Positions 1 to 7,584 are shown, counted from the stretch's first letter. The stretch: 22,449 bases of DNA from JAVEVH01 sp964430365 (GCA_964430365.1 CAYSEU010000008.1:1-22449), one strand, 5' to 3'. Notes: generated by a model not told the origin, from the sequence alone. Numbers and translations are program-made.

Positions 1-149
1 GTTCATATATCAGATTTGATGATAATGCAGCGGTAATAATAGATAATAAGAAGAGTCCTAAGGGACCAAGAATATTTGGTCCAGTAGCAAGAGAATTAAA
101 AGAGAAAGGATTTGATAAAATAGTATCTCTTGCTCCAGAGGTTTTGTAA
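1..149 (+). CDS. rplN: 50S ribosomal protein uL14 (L14), 3' end only
   Basis: The first whole codon is at 3, and 48 C-terminal residues are visible before the TAA at 147-149. The motifs VIID, PKGPRIFGPVARELK and IVSLAPEVL are the canonical end of uL14, which sits at the interface of the large and small subunits near bL19 and uL3. The N-terminal half lies outside the window. Its position directly before L24 matches the standard spc operon order. Only the identity of the C-terminus is seen directly, but the match is strong. Confidence 0.95.
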   Translation, partial: SYIRFDDNAAVIIDNKKSPKGPRIFGPVARELKEKGFDKIVSLAPEVL

Positions 150-159
150 TTTAATAAGA

Positions 160-606
160 ATGAAAATGAAGATTAAAAAAGGTGATACAGTAAAAATACT
201 CTACGGAAAAGACTCTGGTAAACAGGGTATTGTAGTAGCTACAAATCCAAAGAGTAAGAAGATTGTAGTAGACGGAATTAATATATTTAAGAAGCATGTA
301 AAGGGAGATGGTAGAACTAAGACATCTGAAATTCTTACCATTGTAAAACCTTTGGATGTTTCTAAAGTAATATTAATTTGTAGTAGCTGTGGTAAACCTA
401 CAAGGGTAGGAATAAAAAGAGAAGGAGATAAGGTAGAGAGAATATGTAAGAAGTGTAATAAGGTAATAGAGATAATAGAAAAGAAGAGAGAGGAGCCTAA
501 GAGTGAGAAAAAAAGTACTACAAAGAAAGCAATTACTAAAAAGAGTACAACTAAAAAAAGTACAGTAAAAAAGGCAACAACTAAATCAAAAACAGTTAAA
601 AAATAA
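160..606 (+). CDS. rplX: 50S ribosomal protein uL24 (L24) with a lysine-rich tail
   Basis: uL24 is an early assembly protein of the large subunit. The ATG at 160 gives 148 residues and starts 10 nt after the L14 stop; an in-frame TTG lies upstream at 130 but inside rplN, so it is unlikely. Residues 4-30 form the KOW motif (KKGD, YGKDSGKQG). CSSC at 74-77 and CKKC at 96-99 form the usual zinc knuckle of bacterial L24. After about residue 106 comes a 40-residue Lys/Thr/Ser tail made of KKSTT-like repeats, absent from typical L24 of about 100-105 residues. The tail is probably disordered and may contact rRNA. The stop codon shares one base with the rplE start (TAATG), which suggests translational coupling. 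Confidence 0.96.
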   Translation: MKMKIKKGDTVKILYGKDSGKQGIVVATNPKSKKIVVDGINIFKKHVKGDGRTKTSEILTIVKPLDVSKVILICSSCGKPTRVGIKREGDKVERICKKCNKVIEIIEKKREEPKSEKKSTTKKAITKKSTTKKSTVKKATTKSKTVKK

Positions 607-1160
607 TGGCACGATTAAGAGAAGAATTTGACAAAACAATAAGGAAAGAAATGATGAAGGAGTATGGATACCCTAGCTTAATGGCTGTACCTACTCTTAA
701 AAAGATAGTTCTTAATGTAGGAGCAGGAGACTCTATTAACGAATCTGATGCACTAGAGGATATTGTAAATATGATAACCACTATCTCAGGTCAGAAACCA
801 ATAGTAAATAAAGCAAGAAAAGCAGTCTCTTCTTTTAAAGTAAGAGAAGGTATGGAAATAGGTGTATCTGTAACCCTTAGGGGTGACAGAATGTGGGAGT
901 TCTTTGATAAGCTAGTAAATGTAGTGCTTCCAAGAGTAAAAGACTTTAGAGGATTAGATGTAAAAGCTTTTGATGGAGCTGGTAATTACTCAATAGGAAT
1001 AGAAGACCATACTGTATTTCCTGAAATAGATGCTAATAATATTAGAAAAGTAAGAAGTTTGCAGGTAACTATAGTTACAAGTGCAAAAGATGATAAGGGT
1101 GGAAAAGCCTTTTTAGATAAATTCGGATTCCCATTTAAAAAAGATGTCAACAGAAGCTAA
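606..1160 (+). CDS. rplE: 50S ribosomal protein uL5 (L5)
   Basis: uL5 binds 5S rRNA and contacts P-site tRNA in the central protuberance. The 184-residue protein has the normal family length. It shows the L5 landmarks KIVLNVGAGD, TISGQKPIVNKARKA, SSFKVREGMEIGVSVTLRG and NYSIGIEDHTVFPEID. The start overlaps the L24 stop by one base. The last 17 nt overlap the S14 gene, in another frame. No Shine-Dalgarno motif precedes the ATG, so reinitiation after L24 is the likely mode of translation. Confidence 0.97.
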   Translation: MARLREEFDKTIRKEMMKEYGYPSLMAVPTLKKIVLNVGAGDSINESDALEDIVNMITTISGQKPIVNKARKAVSSFKVREGMEIGVSVTLRGDRMWEFFDKLVNVVLPRVKDFRGLDVKAFDGAGNYSIGIEDHTVFPEIDANNIRKVRSLQVTIVTSAKDDKGGKAFLDKFGFPFKKDVNRS

Positions 1161-1338
1161 AGAACACAAAGCAAGAGAATTAAAAAAGAAGAGTAAATTC
1201 AAATCAAGAGTTTACAACAGATGTGAGCTATGTGGTAGATCTAGAGGATACTTAAGACACTACGGTATATGTAGAATATGTTTTAGAAAGTTAGCAAGTA
1301 ATGGGGAAATCCCCGGAGTTAAGAAATCTATATGGTAA
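1144..1338 (+). CDS. rpsN: 30S ribosomal protein uS14 type Z (zinc form)
   Basis: This is the short, zinc-binding form of S14, a head protein of the small subunit. The 64 residues contain C27, C30, C43 and C46 in two CxxC pairs, plus the conserved GRSRGYLRHYGICR and IPGVKKSIW. A basic N-terminal extension of about 20 residues precedes the core. The ATG lies 17 nt inside rplE, so the two reading frames overlap more than is usual in this operon. The A-run just upstream (TTTAAAAAAG) is not a Shine-Dalgarno site. Confidence 0.96.
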   Translation: MSTEAKEHKARELKKKSKFKSRVYNRCELCGRSRGYLRHYGICRICFRKLASNGEIPGVKKSIW

Positions 1339-1354
1339 TTTAATAAATATAATA

Positions 1355-1732
1355 ATGAACGATTTAACAGCAGATCTTTTAGCAAGATTACAAAATGGAA
1401 TAGATAGGAGAAAAGAGGAAGTCTTAGTACCTAAGACTAAAATGAACATGGAAATCTTAAGAGTGCTAAAAGAGGAAAGTATGATAACTGAATATACAGA
1501 AGTAGAAAAAGGGTTAAGTGTAGAAGTAATATATGATGGCAAAGAGCCAATGGTTACTCACTTTAAGAGAGTTAGTAGCCCAGGTCAAAGAATATATGTT
1601 GCTAGTAAGGATATTACACCCGTTATGAATGGTAGAGGTATATCAATAATCTCTACATCTAAAGGTTTAATGTCTGGAGCTAGGGCAAAGAGTCAGAAAC
1701 TTGGTGGTGAATTAATATGTAAAGTTTGGTAA
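1355..1732 (+). CDS. rpsH: 30S ribosomal protein uS8 (S8)
   Basis: uS8 is a primary 16S rRNA-binding protein and, in many bacteria, the translational repressor of the spc operon. The ATG at 1355 gives 125 residues starting MNDLTADLL, the normal S8 beginning. An upstream in-frame ATG at 1301 lies inside rpsN and would add 18 unrelated residues. The C-terminal signature GISIISTSKGLMSGARAKSQKLGGELICKVW region matches S8, ending in the usual aromatic residue. It follows S14 after 16 AT-rich nt. Confidence 0.96.
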   Translation: MNDLTADLLARLQNGIDRRKEEVLVPKTKMNMEILRVLKEESMITEYTEVEKGLSVEVIYDGKEPMVTHFKRVSSPGQRIYVASKDITPVMNGRGISIISTSKGLMSGARAKSQKLGGELICKVW

Positions 1733-1737
1733 TTTAA

Positions 1738-2280
1738 ATGTCTAGAGTAGGTCTAAACCCAATAACAATTGAAGAAGGAGTACAGGTGACAGTAGATGGA
1801 AACATTGTAACAATATCTGATGGTAGCAAAGAGTTAAAGATCTCTTTTCCAGATGTATTAACAGTAGATGTTAATGATAATGTTGTACAGGTAAATAGAA
1901 AAAATGAAGAGAAACAATCTAAATCTGTACATGGCACTATCAGAATGTTAATATCCAATGCCATATATGGTATTAAGAATGGTTTCGAGAAAAAATTAGA
2001 ATTAGTAGGAGTAGGATATAGAGCAAAAATGGAAGGTACAACCTTAGTAATGAGTTTAGGATTAAATCATCCTGTAAAATTTGAGAGTCCTGAAGGTATC
2101 ACTATAGATGTACCAGAAGAAACAAAGATAGTATTAAAGGGATATGATAAACAGAAATTAGGAGAGTTTGCAGCTAAGGTACGTGCTACAAGAAAACCTG
2201 AACCTTACAAAGGAAAGGGAATTAGATATGAGGGTGAATATGTTAGAAGAAAAAGTTCTAAATCAGGTATAACAGCGTAA
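1738..2280 (+). CDS. rplF: 50S ribosomal protein uL6 (L6)
   Basis: uL6 sits near the GTPase-associated region, by the sarcin-ricin loop. The 180 residues have the usual two-fold repeated alpha/beta domain. Landmarks are MSRVGLNPI, HGTIRMLISNAIYGIKNGFEKKLELVG (split across the domain linker), VGYRAKMEG, GYDKQKLGEFAAKVRA and the C-terminal PEPYKGKGIRYEGEYVRRK. The start lies 5 nt after the S8 stop in the context TTTAAATG, typical of the SD-less starts in this cluster. Confidence 0.97.
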   Translation: MSRVGLNPITIEEGVQVTVDGNIVTISDGSKELKISFPDVLTVDVNDNVVQVNRKNEEKQSKSVHGTIRMLISNAIYGIKNGFEKKLELVGVGYRAKMEGTTLVMSLGLNHPVKFESPEGITIDVPEETKIVLKGYDKQKLGEFAAKVRATRKPEPYKGKGIRYEGEYVRRKSSKSGITA

Positions 2281-2284
2281 AAAT

Positions 2285-2614
2285 ATGAAAAGAACTAAAA
2301 AAGAAAAAAGAGAAAAAAGAAAATTACATATTAAGAAGAGATTAAGTGGTACTGAATCTAAACCAAGAATCTTTGTATTTAAGAGTAATAAATACTTCTA
2401 TACTGGTGTTGCTAATGATGAAACATCTGCAGTACTAACTAGTAAGGTGTGTGATAAGAAGAAAGAAGAGATATTAAAGATGGCAAAAGTATTTGCAACA
2501 GATCTTAAGAAAAAGAAAGTTGAAGTAGCGGTATTCGATAGAAGTGGATATAAGTATCACGGTTTAATAGCTGCATTTGCAGATGAATTAAGAAAGAATG
2601 GTATTAAAATTTAG
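2285..2614 (+). CDS. rplR: 50S ribosomal protein uL18 (L18)
   Basis: uL18 binds 5S rRNA with uL5. The protein is 109 residues, slightly short of the usual 115-120. It begins with a very basic stretch (KRTKKEKREKRKLHIKKR) that binds rRNA. It continues with the L18 signatures LSGTESKPRIFVFKSNKYFY and FDRSGYKYHGLIAAFADELRKNGI. It starts 4 nt after the L6 stop, with no ribosome binding site beyond A-rich sequence. Confidence 0.96.
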   Translation: MKRTKKEKREKRKLHIKKRLSGTESKPRIFVFKSNKYFYTGVANDETSAVLTSKVCDKKKEEILKMAKVFATDLKKKKVEVAVFDRSGYKYHGLIAAFADELRKNGIKI

Positions 2615-2627
2615 ATTAAATATATAA

Positions 2628-3275
2628 ATGTCTGAACCAAGAAGAGAAAGAAAAGAAAATATGTATGACAAGAAGACAGTCTCTATCAGAAGAGTAGCTA
2701 AAGTTACTAAGGGAGGAAAGAGATTGCGATTTAGTGCTATGGTAATAGTAGGAGATCATAATGGATCTGTTGGAGTAGGATTAGGTAGGGGTTCTGATAC
2801 TAGAAGTGCAGTAGAAAAAGGAGAGAGAACGGCTACAAAGAAAATGACTAGAATACAGTTAGCAGGAGACACAATACCTCATGAAGTACTTCATAAGGAG
2901 GGAGCAGCTAAGGTATTACTTAGACCAGCTAGACCAGGTACTGGTGTAATTGCAGGTTCATCTGTAAGAACAGTATTAGAATTAGCAGGCATAGATAATG
3001 TATATGGTAAATTAATAGGTACTACAGATCCAATAGCTACAGCATATGCAACATTTGAAGCATTGAAGAGTTTAAGAAACACAAGAGTACTCTCTAAAAT
3101 GAAGAATATGAGAGATAGGGTTGAGTTAAAGAAAGAGACAGATAAAGAGAGAAAGATAAGAGAAGATAAAAGAAGAGCTAAAAAGAGATTAGAGCATAAA
3201 GATGATAAAAAAGATAACAGAAGAGGTGGTAGAAGACCAAGAAGAGATTTTAAGAAAAAGGAAGATATAAAGTAA
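2628..3275 (+). CDS. rpsE: 30S ribosomal protein uS5 (S5) with a long basic tail
   Basis: uS5 acts in decoding fidelity and mRNA unwinding at the entry channel. It has 215 residues against a typical 160-170. The S5 core is clear: RRVAKVTKGGKRLRFSAMVI, VGDHNGSVGVGLGRG, GTGVIAGSSVRTVLELAGI and ATFEALKSLR. After about residue 160 an Arg/Lys/Asp-rich extension (ERKIREDKRRAKKRLEHK, then RRGGRRPRR) is added. The uL30 gene that normally follows S5 is absent; L15 starts 12 nt downstream. Confidence 0.96.
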   Translation: MSEPRRERKENMYDKKTVSIRRVAKVTKGGKRLRFSAMVIVGDHNGSVGVGLGRGSDTRSAVEKGERTATKKMTRIQLAGDTIPHEVLHKEGAAKVLLRPARPGTGVIAGSSVRTVLELAGIDNVYGKLIGTTDPIATAYATFEALKSLRNTRVLSKMKNMRDRVELKKETDKERKIREDKRRAKKRLEHKDDKKDNRRGGRRPRRDFKKKEDIK

Positions 3276-3287
3276 TTAGGAACACAT

Positions 3288-3731
3288 ATGTACTTAGAAA
3301 GCATTCCAAAAAGAAACAATAGAATAAAGAAAGGTAAGAGAATAGGAAGAGGATATGGATCTGGTGTAGGAGGTCATACTTCTACTAGAGGTAGTAAAGG
3401 ACAAAAATCCAGAGCTGGTCATAAGTCATTACAATTCTTTGAAGGAGGTAATGTACCATTCTTTAGAAGAATGCCTAAGATAGCAGGTTTTAAAAGGACT
3501 AATAAAATAGTAGCTACTGCTATTAATCTGGATGTACTTCAAGAAAACTACAAGAGTGGAGAAGAGGTGTCTCTAGAATCATTGAAAGAGAAAGCATTGA
3601 TATCTAAGAGTACAAATGCTGTAAAAATATTAGGAAGTGGTGATATTAATAAAAAGATAGTAATAAAAGATCTTCCTGCCTCTGAGAGTGCAAAAGAAAA
3701 GATTCAAAAAGCAGGTGGTACTATAAAGTAA
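3288..3731 (+). CDS. rplO: 50S ribosomal protein uL15 (L15)
   Basis: uL15 is an assembly and structural protein of the large subunit. It has 147 residues, normal for the family. The glycine/arginine-rich N-terminus (KKGKRIGRGYGSGVGGHTSTRG) and FEGGNVPFFRRMPKIAGFKR are diagnostic of L15. The ATG at 3288 is one of the few starts here with a plausible Shine-Dalgarno element: AGGA six nt upstream. It directly follows S5, so uL30 has been lost from between them. Confidence 0.97.
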   Translation: MYLESIPKRNNRIKKGKRIGRGYGSGVGGHTSTRGSKGQKSRAGHKSLQFFEGGNVPFFRRMPKIAGFKRTNKIVATAINLDVLQENYKSGEEVSLESLKEKALISKSTNAVKILGSGDINKKIVIKDLPASESAKEKIQKAGGTIK

Positions 3732-3742
3732 CCTCTACTACA

Positions 3743-5008
3743 ATGAACAAATACATAGAAATTGCGAAAAGAATCTTAGGTACAGATGAGATTAGAAAAA
3801 AAATTATATTCTCCCTTATTATACTTCTAGCATATAGATTCTTAGCAGCTATTCCTGTAGCAGGTATCCCTGCAGACGCTATTAAACAGTTATTTGAAGG
3901 AAGTAACTTTGGTGATTTACTCTCAACAGTATCAGGAGGTGTATTAGAAACAGCCTCTATTGCTGCTATCGGGCTTAGTCCATATATTAATGCATCTATC
4001 ATACTTCAACTACTTGGAACTGTAATACCTAAGTTAGAAGAGCTTAGAAAAGAGGGTCCAGAGGGTAGGAGAGCAGTAAGTATGTATACAAGGTTACTTA
4101 CCGTACCATTAGCAATAATGCAGTCTTTTGTTATCTACTCCACATTAAGAGGTTTTGGATTAATAGGACAATTAGAAATACTTCAATTAATAACAATGAT
4201 AGCTACACTCACAGCGGGTTCTATTCTTGTAATGTGGTTTGCAGAATTAACATCAGAAAGTGGTATAGGTGGGGGTTCTTCATATCTCATTTTCCTTGGT
4301 ATTATCGCTGGTATTCCTGGTACTATTAGTAGTAACTTTATGTTAATGGATACATTACAAAAAGCAGTATTCATATTTGTCACATTAGCATTAATAGTAT
4401 CTGTAGTATATGTATCTGAAGCACAACGAAAGATTAGGGTTCAGTACTCTAGAAGAGTTAGAACAGGTGGTGCTATGGATAGCTATATCCCCATTAAACC
4501 AACACAATTTGGAGTTATGCCTGTAATCTTCGCTGTATCCTTACTCTCCTTTCCTCAATTAATCGGTAAATTTATCTTAAGTAGAGACCTAAGTGAAGGC
4601 ATTATTGATTTTACTACTAAGGCTATGACTCTGTTGGATAACCCTTACTTTAACAACATTATGACATTCGTATTTATCGTAGGCTTCGCGTTCTTCTACC
4701 TTACTGTCGTATTTAAAACAGATGAATTAGCAGAAAACTTACAAAAACAGGGAGGCTTCATACAAGGTATTAGACCAGGTAAACAGACTTCCGAATATTT
4801 AAGAAAAGTTGCCTTCAGATTAGCAACATTAGGGGCGGTATTTCTTGGATTCATATCCATACTCCCTAATATACTCATTTACTTAAATCTAATGACAGTA
4901 ACTGTAATTACAGGTACTGGTCTACTAATTATGGTAAGTGTAGTATTAGAGATTAAAAGACAGATATCTTCAATGATTGTCGTTAGAGATTACGAGAGAT
5001 ATTTATAA
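3743..5008 (+). CDS. secY: Preprotein translocase channel subunit SecY
   Basis: SecY forms the protein-conducting channel of the Sec translocon in the cytoplasmic membrane. It is 421 residues with about ten hydrophobic segments. Family motifs include the first transmembrane helix and plug region (FSLIILLAYRFLAAIPVAGI), LGLSPYI-type sequence AIGLSPYINASIILQLL, VMWFAELTSESGIGGGSS, and the cytoplasmic loop GGFIQGIRPGKQTSEYL. It starts 11 nt after L15 with no Shine-Dalgarno motif. In this cell it probably exports the giant lectin-like protein and the DUF4349 protein at the other end of the window; that link is inferred. Confidence 0.97.
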   Translation: MNKYIEIAKRILGTDEIRKKIIFSLIILLAYRFLAAIPVAGIPADAIKQLFEGSNFGDLLSTVSGGVLETASIAAIGLSPYINASIILQLLGTVIPKLEELRKEGPEGRRAVSMYTRLLTVPLAIMQSFVIYSTLRGFGLIGQLEILQLITMIATLTAGSILVMWFAELTSESGIGGGSSYLIFLGIIAGIPGTISSNFMLMDTLQKAVFIFVTLALIVSVVYVSEAQRKIRVQYSRRVRTGGAMDSYIPIKPTQFGVMPVIFAVSLLSFPQLIGKFILSRDLSEGIIDFTTKAMTLLDNPYFNNIMTFVFIVGFAFFYLTVVFKTDELAENLQKQGGFIQGIRPGKQTSEYLRKVAFRLATLGAVFLGFISILPNILIYLNLMTVTVITGTGLLIMVSVVLEIKRQISSMIVVRDYERYL

Positions 5009-5027
5009 TTTATTATAAGTTAGCTGG

Positions 5028-5675
5028 ATGAAGACTATACTCTTTCATGGCCCCTCAGGTAGTGGTAAAGACACTCAAGTAGAACTTTTAGTAGCTAAGT
5101 ATGATTTCGTAAATATCGGTACAGGAGAGATGTTTAGAACGATGTACAAAGAGGGTGATGTAGAGGGTAATAAAGCATATTTGTACTGGTCTAAAGGAAA
5201 GTTTGTACCCAATGATTTAGTTTACAGTATGTTAAATAAGTGGGTAAAGAGATTTGAAACAGATAAACATTGGGCATTTGTATCAGTAGTAAGAGATCCC
5301 GGTCAGATAGAGATGTTTGATAAATTGCTCGAAGAAAATGGTAGAGAACTAGACTATTTCGTTCATTTTACTCTCTCTGAGGAACATGCAATCGAAAGAA
5401 TGTCTCTTAGAAGAGTATGTCCTTACTGTGATACTACATACCACATCAAGTATAAAAGGGAGAAAGTAGAAGGATACTGTGATAAATGTGGTATGAAATT
5501 AGTACAAAGAGAGGATGATTTACCTGAAAAGATTGCCCTAAGGCTTAAGGAATATAACCGAACTATTACTCCAATATTGGAAACTTATAAACAAAGAGGC
5601 ATGTTAATTGAAATAGATGCTACTCCAAGTATAGAGGAAATTCATACCCAAGTAGTAGCGAAACTAGGGTTGTAA
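5028..5675 (+). CDS. adk: Adenylate kinase family protein with a zinc-type lid
   Basis: Adenylate kinase converts AMP and ATP to two ADP in the cytosol. The 215 residues show a Walker A loop GPSGSGKDT at 8-16, an NMP-binding segment NIGTGEMFR, and a lid domain with CPYC and CDKCG (four-cysteine zinc form), followed by QREDDLPEKIALRLKEYN. The usual DGFPR signature of the AMP-binding region is replaced by VVRDPGQ, about two residues shorter, so the enzyme may be divergent in substrate preference. It lies 19 nt after secY, its standard spc-operon place. The map gene that often follows it is missing. Confidence 0.88.
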   Translation: MKTILFHGPSGSGKDTQVELLVAKYDFVNIGTGEMFRTMYKEGDVEGNKAYLYWSKGKFVPNDLVYSMLNKWVKRFETDKHWAFVSVVRDPGQIEMFDKLLEENGRELDYFVHFTLSEEHAIERMSLRRVCPYCDTTYHIKYKREKVEGYCDKCGMKLVQREDDLPEKIALRLKEYNRTITPILETYKQRGMLIEIDATPSIEEIHTQVVAKLGL

Positions 5676-5698
5676 AATGGTTTTCTTTCTGATATGCT

Positions 5699-5719
5699 TA
5701 ACTCGTCTTTGTAGAGTTA
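5699..5719 (+). repeat. Short inverted repeat after adk
   Basis: TAACTC at 5699-5704 and GAGTTA at 5714-5719 form a perfect 6-bp inverted repeat around a 9-nt loop. No T-run follows, so it is not a convincing intrinsic terminator. It could be a transcript 3' end, a processing site or chance in AT-rich DNA. Confidence 0.35.
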
Positions 5720-5723
5720 GTGA

Positions 5724-5773
5724 TTTCAAGGTAAATACTGTATTAAACCTTTGAAAAAAGTTCAAAGCTTTGA
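5724..5773. promoter_or_regulatory. Repeated CTTTGAA/TTCAAAG half-sites over the infA promoter
   Basis: CTTTGAA at 5749-5755 and TTCAAAG at 5761-5767 form a perfect inverted repeat with a 5-nt spacer. A further CTTTGA at 5768-5773 makes a 12-bp palindrome (TCAAAGCTTTGA) with the second copy. A looser copy, TTTCAAGG, lies at 5724-5731. The sites cover the -35 box and the spacer, where a repressor would act. The regulator is unknown. Confidence 0.45.
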
Positions 5774-5779
5774 TATAAT
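5751..5779 (+). promoter_or_regulatory. Sigma70-type promoter before infA
   Basis: TTGAAA at 5751-5756 and a perfect TATAAT at 5774-5779 are separated by the optimal 17 nt. The predicted start is near 5786, about 30 nt before the infA ATG. This is the only sizeable gap in the ribosomal cluster, so it is probably an internal promoter for infA through rpsI. Confidence 0.8.
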
Positions 5780-5815
5780 CACTTCGACTCTATTTATTTA
5801 CTTAAACCATTCGTT

Positions 5816-6049
5816 ATGACCGTTGAGACAAAGAAAGTTTACGAATTTGAAGGTGTAGTTAAGGAGTGTCTACCAAATACAAAGTTTGTAGTAGAGATTG
5901 ATGTCAACGGAGTAAAGAAGGAAGTAATAGGATATCTCTCAGGAAAGATGAGAATGCACTACATTAGAATCTTAGAGGGAGATAAGGTAAAGATAGAGAT
6001 GACCCCATATGATAAAACACAGGGGAGAATAACATATAGGATGAAATAA
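5816..6049 (+). CDS. infA: Translation initiation factor IF-1
   Basis: IF-1 is the S1/OB-fold factor that occupies the 30S A site during initiation. The 77 residues show FEGVVKECLPNTKFVVEIDVNG, GKMRMHYIRILEGDKVKIEMTPYD and GRITYRMK, close to the IF-1 consensus, with a slightly longer N-terminus than the 72-residue E. coli protein. It heads the second half of the cluster behind its own promoter, and rpmJ begins one base after its stop. Confidence 0.97.
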   Translation: MTVETKKVYEFEGVVKECLPNTKFVVEIDVNGVKKEVIGYLSGKMRMHYIRILEGDKVKIEMTPYDKTQGRITYRMK

Positions 6050-6050
6050 A

Positions 6051-6167
6051 ATGAAAGTACAGGCTTCAGTAAAAAAAAGATGTGCGGATTGTTATACTGT
6101 AACTCGTAAGGGTAGGGTATATGTTTACTGTAAGAAGAATCCTAAGCATAAGCAAAGACAAGGTTAA
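6051..6167 (+). CDS. rpmJ: 50S ribosomal protein bL36 (L36)
   Basis: A 38-codon gene encoding the small zinc protein bL36 of the large subunit. It begins MKVQASVKKRCADC and ends KHKQRQG. The zinc ligands C11, C14, C27 and H33 are all present, so this is the zinc-binding form. The ATG follows the infA stop by one base, the conserved infA-rpmJ-rpsM order. It is easily missed because of its length. Confidence 0.95.
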   Translation: MKVQASVKKRCADCYTVTRKGRVYVYCKKNPKHKQRQG

Positions 6168-6187
6168 TTAATATTTATTTTTTTAAC

Positions 6188-6571
6188 ATGGCAAGAGTAG
6201 CTGGATTAGAAATACCAAATGATAAGAGATTATGGGTCTCCTTAATGAGTATATATGGAATAGGAGAGAGTTCTGCCAAAGAGATATGTAAAGAGACAAA
6301 GTTAGATGAGAATATGCTAGTTAAGGATATGAATGAGGCTCAGTTAGATATCTTAAGGGGATACTTAGACAAAAACTATGAAGTAGAGGGAGAGTTAAGA
6401 CAGATAATATTTAGAAATATAAAGAGATTAAAAGATATTAGAAGTTATAGAGGATTAAGACACAAGATTGGATTACCAGTAAGAGGACAAAGAACAAGGC
6501 ATAATGCTCATACAAGAAAAGGAAGAAGTAGAGCAGTTGGTGGATTAAAACGTAAATTAGAAAAGACATAG
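6188..6571 (+). CDS. rpsM: 30S ribosomal protein uS13 (S13)
   Basis: uS13 lies in the small-subunit head and contacts P-site tRNA and the large subunit. It has 127 residues. It starts MARVAGLEIPNDKRLWVSL, followed by the helix-two-turn-helix IYGIGESSAKEIC. The C-terminal region SYRGLRHKIGLPVRGQRTRHNAHTRKG is diagnostic. The 20-nt leader is almost pure A/T with no Shine-Dalgarno site. Confidence 0.97.
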   Translation: MARVAGLEIPNDKRLWVSLMSIYGIGESSAKEICKETKLDENMLVKDMNEAQLDILRGYLDKNYEVEGELRQIIFRNIKRLKDIRSYRGLRHKIGLPVRGQRTRHNAHTRKGRSRAVGGLKRKLEKT

Positions 6572-6578
6572 CATATAT

Positions 6579-6956
6579 ATGGCAACTAGTAAGAAAGCAA
6601 AAAAGAGTGTAAGTAATGGTATTGTTACAATACAGTCAACATTTAATAACACCATTATCTCAATTACAGATCCCAATGGTGATCTTCTAATACAGGGTAG
6701 TCCTCCTGTTGTTGGTTTTAAAGGCTCGAGGAGAAGTACAGCATTTGCAGCTACTAAGGCAGCACAAGATGCAGCAGAAAAGGCAATTAAGAAATACGGT
6801 ATTAGAGAAGTAAAGGTAATTGTAAGTGGTCCAGGGGCAGGTAGAAATGCAGCAGTTAAGGGATTAGATTCAGCAGGTTTAAAAATTACTACATTAATAG
6901 ATAGAACCCCTATTCCACACAATGGATGTAGGCCTAGAAAGAGTCCTAGAAAATAA
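6579..6956 (+). CDS. rpsK: 30S ribosomal protein uS11 (S11)
   Basis: uS11 is a platform protein near the mRNA exit site. It has 125 residues with GIVTIQSTFNNTIISITDPNG, the GFKGSRRSTAFAATKAAQDA segment, VSGPGAGRNAAVKGL and the C-terminal DRTPIPHNGCRPRKSPRK. The start lies 7 nt after the S13 stop. Confidence 0.97.
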   Translation: MATSKKAKKSVSNGIVTIQSTFNNTIISITDPNGDLLIQGSPPVVGFKGSRRSTAFAATKAAQDAAEKAIKKYGIREVKVIVSGPGAGRNAAVKGLDSAGLKITTLIDRTPIPHNGCRPRKSPRK

Positions 6957-6972
6957 CATTAGAAATATTTAA

Positions 6973-7584
6973 ATGGGTAGATATACAGGTCCAAAAGAAA
7001 AATTAAGTAGAAGAGAAGGAGTAAATCTTAATCTTAAAGGTGCTAGATCTTTTTCAGAGAAAGCAGGTATTAAGAGAAAACCTTTTCCTCCTGGTCAACA
7101 TGGAGCTAAAAGAAGAGCTAGGCTCTCCAACTATGGTTTACAACTCAGAGAGAAACAAAAGGTAAAAAGAACATATGGATTAAGAGAGAAACAGTTTAAG
7201 AATATATACATAGAAGCAGATAGAAGATCAAAGGTATATTCTACTGATAAGGGTTTGGAATTTCTAAGACTTTTGGAATTGAGATTAGATAACGTACTGT
7301 ATTTAGCTGGTTTAGCACCATCTAGGTCTGCAGCAAGACAGTATGTAGTACATGGTCATGTTCTTCTAAATGGTAGTAAGTTTACTGTTCCTTCTAGAGA
7401 ATTAAAGGAAGGAGATGGTATAGAACTTAAATCTGCTAAATTAGCACCATCCGAGAAACTCTTCCCTGTTCCAGAGTGGATAGAAAGAAAGGATAACAAA
7501 GCTAAGGTAGCAAGTTTACCAATTAGAGATGAAATAGATGAAGGTATTCGAGAGAATCTAATAATCGAGTACTACTCAAGATAA
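6973..7584 (+). CDS. rpsD: 30S ribosomal protein uS4 (S4)
   Basis: uS4 is a primary 16S rRNA binder and fidelity protein; in some bacteria it regulates the alpha operon. The 203 residues begin MGRYTGPKEKLSRREGVNL. They include KRKPFPPGQHGAKRRARLS and LREKQKVKRTYGLREKQF, then the S4 RNA-binding domain (LRLDNVLYLAGLAPSRSAARQYVVHGHVLLNG). The cysteine N-terminal zinc motif found in some S4 proteins is absent, so it is the C-minus form. The leader ends in TTTAAATG. Confidence 0.97.
   Translation: MGRYTGPKEKLSRREGVNLNLKGARSFSEKAGIKRKPFPPGQHGAKRRARLSNYGLQLREKQKVKRTYGLREKQFKNIYIEADRRSKVYSTDKGLEFLRLLELRLDNVLYLAGLAPSRSAARQYVVHGHVLLNGSKFTVPSRELKEGDGIELKSAKLAPSEKLFPVPEWIERKDNKAKVASLPIRDEIDEGIRENLIIEYYSR

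Noticed and set aside
2891..3319. 142-codon minus-strand frame opposite rpsE and rplO
   Set aside because: It is the shadow of two certain ribosomal protein genes; its Leu/Ser-rich translation reflects antisense of Lys/Arg codons.
5699..5719. Intrinsic terminator after adk
   Set aside because: The 6-bp stem is followed by TGATTTC rather than a T-run, so it is listed only as an inverted repeat.
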